The notes under the pieces: model-generated
Seen by the model: only the letters and a program-made list of their open reading frames with translations
What the model was told of the DNA's origin: nothing
The model's database searches: none
In this document: positions 16,863 through 23,786 of the stretch, one piece after another
How the letters are laid out: each line of letters starts with the position of its first letter
How positions within the stretch are numbered: position 1 is the first letter of the stretch
Position numbers and translations under genes: made by a program
Origin: Lachnoclostridium sp. UBA1241
GTDB lineage: Bacteria > Bacillota > Clostridia > Lachnospirales > Lachnospiraceae
Length of the DNA: 30,813 nucleotides
Assembly (NCBI GenBank): GCA_002308955.1
Contig: DBWJ01000095.1
Location: 27,056-57,868, forward strand
Direction of reading: 5' to 3'

Positions 16863-17721
16863 CTTCCGCCTCCTCCGGCCGCTCCAGGCTGATGGCTCCG
16901 ATCCGTACGGCCCGGAAATCATCAAGAACAAGGTTCGCTGCCCGCTCTAAGTCAAACTCTCCGCCCTTCTTAAGACACCCTCTTCTTTGGGCAATCCGCT
17001 CAAGAAGCGATGCTGCCGTATCCTCGGGAAGTGACTCTTCGACTTCGTATTTCCGCCCGATCAACCCTGAATAATGCGAAGTAATATAGTTCAAAAGGTC
17101 GATTGCCATCTCTTCGGGAACGAGAATGTTGTCGTTAATGGAACCGATCCAGGAAATCTTCTTTCCGACCTCCACCGATTCGAACTTCGGCCAGAGAATA
17201 CCGGGGGTATCGAGAAGCTCGGTGTTTTTATTGAGCCGGATCCACTGCTTGCCCTTCGTTACGCCGGGCTTGTTGCCGGTTTTCGCAACGGATTTGCCGG
17301 CAAATGTGTTGATAAACGTTGACTTTCCGACATTCGGAATGCCGACGATCATGGCGCGCACAGGTCGATTTTGGATACCACGTCGGCGGTCACGCTCAAT
17401 CTTCTCCTTACAGGCTTCGTTGATTACGTCCTGTACGGCCTTCACGCCGTTGCCGTTTCGGGAGTTTACAAGTGCCACATAAAAACCGCGCTTCTCATAC
17501 CACGCTTTCCAGAGCGCCGTCACATCCTTATCGGCCATATCGACCTTATTCAGGATGATGACTCTTGCCTTGCCCTTCGCGATATCGTCAATATCGGGAT
17601 TTTTGCTGGCAAGCGGAATGCGGGCGTCCACCAGTTCCACCACAACGTCGATCAGTTTTATGTCGTCCTGCATCTGGCGTTTTGCCTTCGCCATATGCCC
17701 GGGGTACCATTGATATTGCAT
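16846..17721 (-). CDS. rbgA: Ribosome biogenesis GTPase RbgA (YlqF)
   Basis: RbgA is a circularly permuted GTPase needed for late 50S assembly. The permutation is visible: the G4 motif NKVD (58-61) comes before G1 GIPNVGKS (127-134), then G2 GVT (153-155) and G3 DTPG (171-174). The N-terminal WYPGHMAKA is a hallmark of YlqF. The length of 291 residues is normal, with an ANTAR-like helical C-terminus. The ATG begins 4 bases after lepB, with a weak ribosome-binding site (AAAGTAAG). It overlaps rnhB at its end. The order rplS-lepB-rbgA-rnhB is a conserved Firmicutes arrangement. Confidence 0.97.
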   Translation of the reverse strand: MQYQWYPGHMAKAKRQMQDDIKLIDVVVELVDARIPLASKNPDIDDIAKGKARVIILNKVDMADKDVTALWKAWYEKRGFYVALVNSRNGNGVKAVQDVINEACKEKIERDRRRGIQNRPVRAMIVGIPNVGKSTFINTFAGKSVAKTGNKPGVTKGKQWIRLNKNTELLDTPGILWPKFESVEVGKKISWIGSINDNILVPEEMAIDLLNYITSHYSGLIGRKYEVEESLPEDTAASLLERIAQRRGCLKKGGEFDLERAANLVLDDFRAVRIGAISLERPEEAEDAGNQ

Positions 17722-17725
17722 AGTC

Positions 17726-18316
17726 TTACTTTCTGTTCAGATTGTTGACAAAGGAGAGCTTATTGAGTCGGATCCAGGCATATCCGATAATGTCGCTCTT
17801 CTTAACGTTTCCGATGGTTGCGTAACGGCTGTCCTCGGAGCTGTTCCGCGCGTCGCCGAGAACGAAATACTCATCGTCGCCGAGCTTGACCTCGTAGGTT
17901 GCGAGACCGGAAATCATCATGCGGTCCACATTCACAATCTCGGTCATCTCCTCGCCGTTTATGTATACGCTGCCGTTTTTAATCTGCACGGTTTCACCGG
18001 GAAGCCCGATGACGCGCTTTACGCTGTAGAAGGCGTCCTTCCGGTCCTTGTCCGAATCCTGGCAGTATACGATCACATCGTTTCTGGACGGTTTAAAAAG
18101 CTTATAGCGGAAACGGTCCACCAAAATCCGGTCGCCTTCCTCCAAAGTCGGGGTCATGGACGCGTCCGCGGTTGTCTTCGCAAGACCGAAATGAACAAGC
18201 AGAAAAGCAAGCAGAATCGCGCCTCCGACAGCTGCTATCCACAGCACTGCGGAACGGATTATGCTGAACATTTTCTCGCGTCTTGCGGCATTCGAATAAT
18301 CATACCTGTCGGCCAT
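17726..18316 (-). CDS. lepB: Signal peptidase I
   Basis: LepB cleaves signal peptides from exported proteins at the outer face of the membrane. The 196-residue protein has a cytoplasmic N-terminus, one membrane segment (about 23-45), the catalytic serine in SMTPTL (Ser53) and the catalytic lysine in VKRVIGLPGE (Lys100), and the conserved GDARNSSEDSR box near the end. The start at 18316 has GGGAGG at good spacing. A GTG at 18334 in the same frame would make that site part of the coding region and is less likely. It is first in a long operon behind a consensus promoter (18367-18395). Confidence 0.97.
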   Translation of the reverse strand: MADRYDYSNAARREKMFSIIRSAVLWIAAVGGAILLAFLLVHFGLAKTTADASMTPTLEEGDRILVDRFRYKLFKPSRNDVIVYCQDSDKDRKDAFYSVKRVIGLPGETVQIKNGSVYINGEEMTEIVNVDRMMISGLATYEVKLGDDEYFVLGDARNSSEDSRYATIGNVKKSDIIGYAWIRLNKLSFVNNLNRK

Positions 18317-18366
18317 TTTTGCCTCCCGAAACACAGATGCCCCCGATTTTGACCATAAGCTATTAT

Positions 18367-18395
18367 ATTATACCAATTTGTTCCGTTTTTTTCAA
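18367..18395 (-). promoter_or_regulatory. SigA-type promoter of the lepB-rbgA-rnhB operon
   Basis: On the minus strand the -35 box TTGAAA (18390-18395) and the -10 box TATAAT (18367-18372) are separated by exactly 17 bases. The predicted start is near 18360, leaving a leader of about 45 bases before lepB. The -35 box directly follows the U-tract of the rplS terminator, so the two transcripts are neatly separated. Confidence 0.85.
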
Positions 18396-18396
18396 C

Positions 18397-18430
18397 AAAA
18401 AAAGTGCAGTTCCCATACGGAAACTGCACT
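18397..18430 (-). terminator. Intrinsic terminator of rplS
   Basis: AGTGCAGTT and AACTGCACT (18403-18411 and 18422-18430) form a strong stem, extended by CC/GG with one bulge. On the minus strand it is followed by seven U residues (18397-18403). It begins 15 bases after the rplS stop codon. Confidence 0.9.
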
Positions 18431-18445
18431 CGGAAATGTTCAAAT

Positions 18446-18799
18446 CTAGCGGCCGGCTTCTTTAACCTTAGCTGCCTTACCGGTTCTCTGACGAAGGTAG
18501 TTAAGCTTCGCACGGCGAACCTTACCCTGACGGATAACGGTAACGCTTGCAAGTACCGGGCTGTTAAGCGGCCAAGTCTTCTCTACGCCGCAGCCGTTGC
18601 TGATCTTACGAACGGTAAATGTCTCATGAACACCGCCGTTCTGACGCTTCGTTACAACGCCTTCAAAGGCCTGTAAACGTTCACGGTTACCTTCCTTTAC
18701 TTTGGACTCCACACGTACGGTGTCGCCGACAGCAAACTGGAACTTCTCTTCTTTGAGCTGAGAGTCTTCAAGGCTCTTCAAGTACTCAGCATTTGTCAT
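18446..18799 (-). CDS. rplS: 50S ribosomal protein L19
   Basis: L19 sits at the interface of the 30S and 50S subunits. The 117-residue protein is of normal length and has the typical GDTVRV segment, the FEGVV strand, the GVEKTWPL region and the basic KVRRAKLNYLRQR C-terminus. The start at 18799 has AGGAGG eight bases upstream. It has its own promoter, a leader of roughly 100 bases and a strong terminator. In most Firmicutes it directly follows trmD; here two YD-repeat genes lie between. Confidence 0.98.
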   Translation of the reverse strand: MTNAEYLKSLEDSQLKEEKFQFAVGDTVRVESKVKEGNRERLQAFEGVVTKRQNGGVHETFTVRKISNGCGVEKTWPLNSPVLASVTVIRQGKVRRAKLNYLRQRTGKAAKVKEAGR

Positions 18800-18905
18800 G
18801 ATTCTGACCTCCTGATAAATCTTATTTCGGTCTTCATTCTGCATTCCGTTTGAAATCTTTCAAAAGATTTCGGATGATGCACAGCGGAACACCGCGTCTC
18901 ACGGA
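18800..18905 (-). promoter_or_regulatory. rplS 5' leader, candidate L19 autoregulatory leader
   Basis: From the predicted transcription start to the rplS ATG there are about 105 non-coding bases. They contain a clean hairpin: GAAATCTT (18852-18859) pairs with AAGATTTC (18864-18871) over a 4-base loop. L19 leader RNAs are known in Firmicutes and are thought to bind L19 for feedback control. I infer the same here from position and length, without having matched a consensus structure. Confidence 0.45.
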
Positions 18906-18910
18906 ATCAC

Positions 18911-18939
18911 ATATTACCATACCGCGTCGGAAAATGCAA
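18911..18939 (-). promoter_or_regulatory. SigA-type promoter of rplS
   Basis: The minus strand carries TTGCAT (18934-18939) and TAATAT (18911-18916) with a 17-base spacer. It lies in the gap after the second YD-repeat gene, so rplS can be expressed independently of the upstream genes. No clear terminator separates it from the YD gene, so readthrough is also possible. Confidence 0.75.
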
Positions 18940-18954
18940 GGGTTTTTTCACATT

Positions 18955-20379
18955 TTACGGAACAATCCTCTGCTGCTCCGCCCGCTCCGTAAGCTCCGCT
19001 CTCTCCGCTTCGCTCACCTGCTCCGACGGTACGGCAAATGCGAGGTAGCGGTACTGCATTTCATAGTCCGGAAGCGCTTCGCCGTCATTATCGAAATCAC
19101 CGTGAACAAGCTGCCGGATCAGGTTATCATAAGCATCATAAAAATTCGTTACGGAATAGGTGACATTCCCGTCGTCATCATAGTAGCGTTTTGCTTTCTC
19201 ACTGCCGGAAGAAGTATACTCCGCTTCAACGGAAACAATCAGTTTTCCGTCCGTGGTCAGGAGTCTTACTTTCTCCGCCGTCACATTGCCCGCATCGTCA
19301 AAGCTGTAATCTGCCTCGGTTGTCTTAACATAGGTCTGTGTATCGAAATCATAGGAATAGCTTGCGGTCTTGTTTCCCATGGAATCGTATTCATACAGAA
19401 AATCCGAATATACGCTGCCGTCCGAATCATAGCCGGTGCATCGGGTAAGACGGTTCTCCTCGTCATACTCATTCCTTGAGGATACATAGATCTTACCGTT
19501 ATCGTAGCTTATGGTTTTGAGTTCATCGCCCTGAGCGTTAAACTCGGTTTCCATATAGAGCTGACCGTCCGAATAATGCTTCTGCAGATACTGCGTCCCC
19601 GTTTCATCGAAGAAGGACTCCGACTTATACGTGAGGTAGCCGAAATGAAAATCCGCGTAATTAATGTTAAGGGTAACCTGCCGGAGCGTCCCCGCTTCAT
19701 CATATGTATAACGGGATTCCGAAAAAGTTCCGTCACTGTGCGATATGACCGTCAGAATGAGTCTTCCTGAATCATCATAACTGTAATCGGTACGGCTGCG
19801 GGAATCCGTATCCTTGAAATAGATCTGGTAAGTAATCAGCTTCCCGCCTTCGTCGTATTTATACTCTTCCTGCCTGGCGCCGTAATCCCTGTCAGGAAAA
19901 TCATCCACGTTATCGAAATTCAGATACTCCGCTGCGACGATACGGCCTTTTTCGTCATATTGAATCTTCTTGTATCCGGTAAACTTATCCGGAAAGTTTT
20001 CATAGGAAAGAGATGTGACCTGACGCTGTTCGTTATAGGTATACGAAAACATTTCCGTCAGATCGCCGTATACGGAATAAGAATCATACCGAAGAAGGCA
20101 GCCCTTATCATCATATTCCGAAAGTTCTTGCGGAATCTTCGTTCCGTCCTGAAGGATACGCACCTTCGTAACCTGCTTAACTAAAAGCACCGAACCGTCC
20201 GGAACCGTCGGAATCACGCACTCCTCCGGATATTCCTTAATCATAAGCTTCCCCGGTTCCTCCGGTTTCTTCTGCTTCTTTCCGATCACATCGAAAACAA
20301 AAAGCAGTCCTACGGTAACCGCCGCAACCAGAAGCAGCGCCCCCGCAATCCACAGTTTTTTCTTTGCGAAAAATCCCAT
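18955..20379 (-). CDS. Membrane-anchored YD-repeat (RHS-like) protein, second of pair
   Basis: A 474-residue protein of unknown role. One N-terminal membrane segment (about 9-32) follows a basic lead, then a short Lys/Pro/Glu-rich linker. The rest is made of degenerate YD repeats, the beta-hairpin units of RHS and teneurin proteins: examples are YDEKGRI, YDDSGRL, YDEAGTL, YDSMGNK, FDDAGNV and YDDDGNV. At least ten copies are recognisable. There is no RHS core motif and no toxin-like C-terminal domain, so this is not a polymorphic toxin of standard form. The likely topology places the repeats outside the cell. The ATG has GGGGGG five bases upstream. It starts 24 bases after a paralogous gene of the same layout. 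Confidence 0.85.
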   Translation of the reverse strand: MGFFAKKKLWIAGALLLVAAVTVGLLFVFDVIGKKQKKPEEPGKLMIKEYPEECVIPTVPDGSVLLVKQVTKVRILQDGTKIPQELSEYDDKGCLLRYDSYSVYGDLTEMFSYTYNEQRQVTSLSYENFPDKFTGYKKIQYDEKGRIVAAEYLNFDNVDDFPDRDYGARQEEYKYDEGGKLITYQIYFKDTDSRSRTDYSYDDSGRLILTVISHSDGTFSESRYTYDEAGTLRQVTLNINYADFHFGYLTYKSESFFDETGTQYLQKHYSDGQLYMETEFNAQGDELKTISYDNGKIYVSSRNEYDEENRLTRCTGYDSDGSVYSDFLYEYDSMGNKTASYSYDFDTQTYVKTTEADYSFDDAGNVTAEKVRLLTTDGKLIVSVEAEYTSSGSEKAKRYYDDDGNVTYSVTNFYDAYDNLIRQLVHGDFDNDGEALPDYEMQYRYLAFAVPSEQVSEAERAELTERAEQQRIVP

Positions 20380-20403
20380 AGGAACCCCCCATTCCCTGTA
20401 GAA

Positions 20404-21771
20404 TTACTTCTTCTCAAGCCCCAACTGCATAAGATCCTCGTCCGTCAGGAATTCATACAAAACGTTGAATGCCTGATATTCGTATGCCGACTGAACGACA
20501 TCCTCGCCCCGGTACCAGCGGCTCATGGAAATCAGGTTCCCGAACTGGTCATATTCGTTGTGGCCTTCGTTAATCTTCTCGCCCATGGCGTTATACCCGA
20601 AGACAGACAGCAGTTTTCCTTTTTCTAAGAAGGTATAATCCGTTACCGCATAGATTTCATTGTTGGCAAAACGGTTGGTAACCTTCTCGGCGGTAAGTCT
20701 TCCGGTCGCGTCGTATTCATATTCCTCAAGAACAATCGTCACCCCGTCCGCACTGGTTTCCGTATGTTTCAGAAGGTTCCCGTTCGCATCGAAATCCCAT
20801 TCGTAAGCGAATGTCATATTTCCGGTCTGCTGGTCAAATTCTTTCTTCCGGATCAGACGCTTTTCGGGATCGTATACGTTCTCCTGAATCAGTACCGGAA
20901 CCTTGTCATTATAGCCGTAGGTTTCAAGCAGGTTATTATCATTATCATAGACATTCCTCTGCATCAGAAAACCGTACTGATACCAGAAACAGATAACCGT
21001 TTCCTCTTCATAGGTGTACTCCAGTCTTCTCGATTCCATATCATCGAGGAACTCCTTACGGGACAGAATCCGGTCCAGGTTGTCATACGAATAATAGACC
21101 TTTGAGATACTATCGCTTGAATAAACCGTAACGGCTTCCAGTTTCTGCCCGTCCTCACGGTACAGAACAGTATCGGTTTTAATCGAATAATCTGGCGAAA
21201 AGTATTCCGTAAACGATTTTTTGAGCTGCCCGTTCGCGTAGTACTCATAATCGTCGGTATTCACGCATTGGCCCTGTCCGTCAATCAGAGTAGAGTGAAT
21301 CAGATTTCCTTCGCTGTCATACTCATTGGTAGTCCGGCTGGTAACTCTTCCGACCTCGTCATAAAAAACGATGGAAACAGGATATCCGGCTTCGTTGTAG
21401 CTATACTCGCAACGGTAATTGATCTCGCCGTTCACGTAATGAATCTGCTCCAGCAGACTGCCGTTTTCATTATAGGTTTTCTTTTCAACCGGCGTCTTGT
21501 CGCCGTCCATCGAAACATCATACTGTGCCGTCACCCGAAATACCTGATACCGCTCTCCTTCGGGCTTCTTATCCTTGTCTTTGTCCGTACCGGGGTTATC
21601 CTTACCGCTATCCGGGTCCTTCTGCTGCTCTACCGTATCGGTAGGTTTCGGTGTCTTATCGGATTTCTTATCGCCTCCGAAGATTTTGGCGATCATAAAG
21701 ATCCATACACATAAAGCCACAACAAGAATGGCTCCGGTAAATACAAATGCTGTCTTTCTGTTAAGTCCCAT
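20404..21771 (-). CDS. Membrane-anchored YD-repeat (RHS-like) protein, first of pair
   Basis: A 455-residue protein with the same plan as its downstream neighbour: membrane segment at about 8-30, a strongly charged Lys/Asp/Pro linker (about 33-74), then degenerate YD repeats such as YDSEGNL, YDNLDRI, YDPEKRL, FDANGNL, YDATGRL and YDQFGNL. The start at 21771 suits the GGGAG site (8 bases). An ATG two codons earlier (21777) is also possible, but a longer frame reaching 21915 runs into trmD and lacks support. It follows trmD by 67 bases and is probably cotranscribed with rimM-trmD. The repeats probably lie outside the membrane. No binding partner or enzymatic motif can be seen. Confidence 0.85.
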   Translation of the reverse strand: MGLNRKTAFVFTGAILVVALCVWIFMIAKIFGGDKKSDKTPKPTDTVEQQKDPDSGKDNPGTDKDKDKKPEGERYQVFRVTAQYDVSMDGDKTPVEKKTYNENGSLLEQIHYVNGEINYRCEYSYNEAGYPVSIVFYDEVGRVTSRTTNEYDSEGNLIHSTLIDGQGQCVNTDDYEYYANGQLKKSFTEYFSPDYSIKTDTVLYREDGQKLEAVTVYSSDSISKVYYSYDNLDRILSRKEFLDDMESRRLEYTYEEETVICFWYQYGFLMQRNVYDNDNNLLETYGYNDKVPVLIQENVYDPEKRLIRKKEFDQQTGNMTFAYEWDFDANGNLLKHTETSADGVTIVLEEYEYDATGRLTAEKVTNRFANNEIYAVTDYTFLEKGKLLSVFGYNAMGEKINEGHNEYDQFGNLISMSRWYRGEDVVQSAYEYQAFNVLYEFLTDEDLMQLGLEKK

Positions 21772-21805
21772 TTTCATTTCTCCCTTATTCTTTTCCACAC
21801 ATTTT

Positions 21806-21848
21806 GCTGTCTTCGTTAGCTGTCTTCGCCGGTTGCCTTCACCGGTTG
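21806..21848. repeat. Short direct repeats at the end of trmD
   Basis: GCTGTCTTCG occurs at 21806-21815 and again at 21819-21828, followed by two copies of CCGGTTG (21829-21835 and 21842-21848). Together they span the trmD stop codon and the first part of the trmD-YD gap. They may mark past slippage or the edge of an insertion. Confidence 0.5.
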
Positions 21849-22606
21849 TCTTTGCTGTCCGGTAAATCCGCTTCCGAAAGACGTTTTTTGTAATACTTCT
21901 GCGCTTTTTTATCAAGCACCGCTCCGCGAATCAGTTCCGGACGATACGTTAACGTACGGTCAATGGAACGTTCCATGCGCCATTCGGCAATCTTCTGATG
22001 GTTTCCGGATAGAAGCACCTCCGGAACCGCTTCGCCGTTCCAAACCTCGGGACGCGTATACTGCGGATACTCGAGAAGATTGTTCTCAAAGCTTTCGGTC
22101 ATGCCGCTTTCCTCATTCGTAAGAACGCCGGGTACCATTCTCGCTATGGCGTCAATCATTACCATCGCAGGCAGTTCCCCGCCGGAAAGCACATAATCGC
22201 CGATGGACACGTAATCCGTTACGATTTCGGAAAGAATCCGCTCATCGATACCCTCGTAATGACCGCACAAAAACACAAGGTCCTCTTCCGCGGCCAGTTC
22301 CTTCGCCATGGTCTGGTTAAAAACCTTTCCCCAGGGTGTCAGATAAACGACACGCGGACGTTCCTTCTTTCCGCGCTTATCAAGAATCGCCTCGTAGCAC
22401 CTTTTGATCGGTTCCGGCGCCATCACCATACCGGCCCCGCCGCCGTACGGATAATCGTCGACATGGCGGTGCTTATCAAGGGTATAATCCCGGATGTTAA
22501 CGGCTTCGATTCCGATGATCCCGGAATCGGCGGCGCGTCCGAGAATGCTCGTATGCAGGCCGTCCCGGACCATCTCCGGAAACAATGTCATCACATAGAA
22601 ATTCAT
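21839..22606 (-). CDS. trmD: tRNA (guanine-37-N1) methyltransferase
   Basis: TrmD methylates G37 next to the anticodon in a set of tRNAs and prevents +1 frameshifting. The 255-residue protein begins with the classic TLFPEM and has DDYPYGGGAGMV (50-61), the trefoil-knot SAM-binding segments YLTPWG (88-93), CGHYEGIDER and SIGDYVLSGGE. Its ATG overlaps the rimM stop by one base (TGATG), the sign of translational coupling. In Firmicutes rplS usually follows; here the YD-repeat pair does. Confidence 0.98.
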   Translation of the reverse strand: MNFYVMTLFPEMVRDGLHTSILGRAADSGIIGIEAVNIRDYTLDKHRHVDDYPYGGGAGMVMAPEPIKRCYEAILDKRGKKERPRVVYLTPWGKVFNQTMAKELAAEEDLVFLCGHYEGIDERILSEIVTDYVSIGDYVLSGGELPAMVMIDAIARMVPGVLTNEESGMTESFENNLLEYPQYTRPEVWNGEAVPEVLLSGNHQKIAEWRMERSIDRTLTYRPELIRGAVLDKKAQKYYKKRLSEADLPDSKDNR

Positions 22607-23118
22607 CAGTCCAAAAGCCCTTTCATTACGTGAACGGTAATCTTCTTCGCGTCCGTATCGACATCCTTCACGCAGTCCGGAATGACCGGAAACAAGGCTT
22701 CCTTTCCGTTCGTAAGCGTAATCACAAAAACATCGTTTGCCCCGGTCTGCATTACGTCCTTAAGCACCCCGAGTTTTACTCCGTTCTCGTCGACCACGTC
22801 ACTTCCGATCGCGTCGCAGATAAAATATTCATCTTCGGCAAGCGGCACGGCATGCTCTCTTGATACGAGCAGATCGTGTCCCTTGTAGCGTTCAATGTCA
22901 TTAATATTGTCAATTCCTTCAAACTTCAGGATGACCATATTCTTAAAATACTTCACGCGCTCCACCTTAAGCGGTATCTCCTGCTTTCCGGTGTCAAGAT
23001 AAAGGGGCAGCCCCTTCTTGAAGCGCTTTACGTCATCGGTTGTCGGATAGACCTTAATCTCTCCGTGCACGCCGTGCGTATTGGTATAAACTCCCACCCG
23101 AAGCTTATCGTCTGCCAT
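22606..23118 (-). CDS. rimM: 16S rRNA processing protein RimM
   Basis: RimM helps mature the 3' head domain of the 30S subunit and binds S19. The 170-residue protein has the N-terminal RimM domain (GVYTNTHGVHGEIKV near the start) and a C-terminal PRC barrel (about 95-170, with ALFPVIPDCVKDVD). The length is normal. GGAGAGG lies upstream of the ATG. A terminator-like hairpin lies between khpA and this gene, so rimM-trmD may be expressed less than the genes before it. Confidence 0.97.
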   Translation of the reverse strand: MADDKLRVGVYTNTHGVHGEIKVYPTTDDVKRFKKGLPLYLDTGKQEIPLKVERVKYFKNMVILKFEGIDNINDIERYKGHDLLVSREHAVPLAEDEYFICDAIGSDVVDENGVKLGVLKDVMQTGANDVFVITLTNGKEALFPVIPDCVKDVDTDAKKITVHVMKGLLD

Positions 23119-23171
23119 AAACCTCTCCTTTATTCATGCCATTTTCCGTAAAATGTAATACCCTTTTCATG

Positions 23172-23221
23172 AAAAAGGAAAAAGGGTTGTTAAAACAGTC
23201 CGAAAACTGCTTAAACAACCC
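23172..23221 (-). terminator. Terminator-like hairpin between khpA and rimM
   Basis: On the minus strand GGGTTGTT (23221-23214) pairs with AACAACCC (23191-23184), with an inner CAGT/ACTG stem, and is followed by UUUUUCCUUUUU (23183-23172). It starts 8 bases after the khpA stop codon. A second hairpin, CCCTTTT (23186-23180) with AAAAGGG (23167-23161), would use the same CCC and is therefore exclusive with the first. No separate promoter for rimM was recognised, so partial readthrough is likely. Confidence 0.6.
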
Positions 23222-23228
23222 GCAAAAG

Positions 23229-23462
23229 TCACTGTATGATATCGACAACAACTTTCTTGTCTTCCTTCGTTGCCGCGACCTTCACTACCGTGCGGAGTGC
23301 CTTCGCAATGCGACCCTGTTTGCCGATGACCTTGCCCATGTCGTCAGGCGATACGCGGAGTTCCAGAAGAATGCTTCCGTCATCCGCAACCGTCTCGGTG
23401 ACAACCACCTGGTCCGGCTTGGTAACCAGTGATTTTGCAATCACTTCCACTAACTCTTTCAT
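23229..23462 (-). CDS. khpA: KH-domain RNA-binding protein KhpA
   Basis: A 77-residue single KH domain protein with the GXXG loop as GKQG (46-49) in MGKVIGKQGRIAKALR. KhpA, with partner KhpB/Jag, binds RNA and has been linked to cell division and elongation control in Gram-positive bacteria. It is normally found next to rpsP, as here, starting 12 bases after it. GGAGG precedes the ATG. Confidence 0.96.
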   Translation of the reverse strand: MKELVEVIAKSLVTKPDQVVVTETVADDGSILLELRVSPDDMGKVIGKQGRIAKALRTVVKVAATKEDKKVVVDIIQ

Positions 23463-23474
23463 TGCGTCCTCCTG

Positions 23475-23720
23475 TTACTTCTGAATGCCGGCCTTCTTGA
23501 ACAGGCGGGCAACGGTCTCGGTAGGCTGCGCACCGCTTGCAAGCCACTTCTTAGCGGCTTCCTCATCTACCTTGAAGGTCATAGGTTCCTTCGTAGGATC
23601 ATAGGTGCCGAGCTCAGCGATAAATCTGCCGTCTCTGGGGGATCTTTCGTCCGCAACGATTACCCGATAGAACGGAGCGTGCTTCTCGCCCATTCTTCTT
23701 AAACGAATTTTAACTGCCAT
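23475..23720 (-). CDS. rpsP: 30S ribosomal protein S16
   Basis: S16 is an assembly protein of the 30S subunit. The 81-residue protein is of normal length, with the typical start VKIRLRRMGEKHAPFYRVIV and the FIAELGTYDP segment. The ribosome-binding site AAGGAGGTGA is nearly perfect, as expected for a highly expressed gene. It lies 66 bases after ffh. No hairpin or promoter was recognised in that gap. Confidence 0.98.
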   Translation of the reverse strand: MAVKIRLRRMGEKHAPFYRVIVADERSPRDGRFIAELGTYDPTKEPMTFKVDEEAAKKWLASGAQPTETVARLFKKAGIQK

Positions 23721-23786
23721 ATTGATTCACCTCCTTAAAGTATTCCATGCGATGTATATAAAAATCCAACGGATCCCTATATCGAA

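Noticed and set aside
18855..18871. The AT-rich palindrome before rplS as a transcription terminator
   Set aside because: No U-tract follows on either strand, and it lies within the leader after the rplS promoter; a leader hairpin is the better reading.
18955..21771. The YD-repeat pair as an RHS polymorphic toxin with immunity gene
   Set aside because: Neither protein has the RHS core motif or a distinct C-terminal toxin domain, and no small immunity-type gene follows.
21772..21915. Longer N-terminus for the first YD protein, reaching into trmD
   Set aside because: The added residues are Lys/Arg-rich without family character, they overlap trmD, and the GGGAG site supports the start at 21771.
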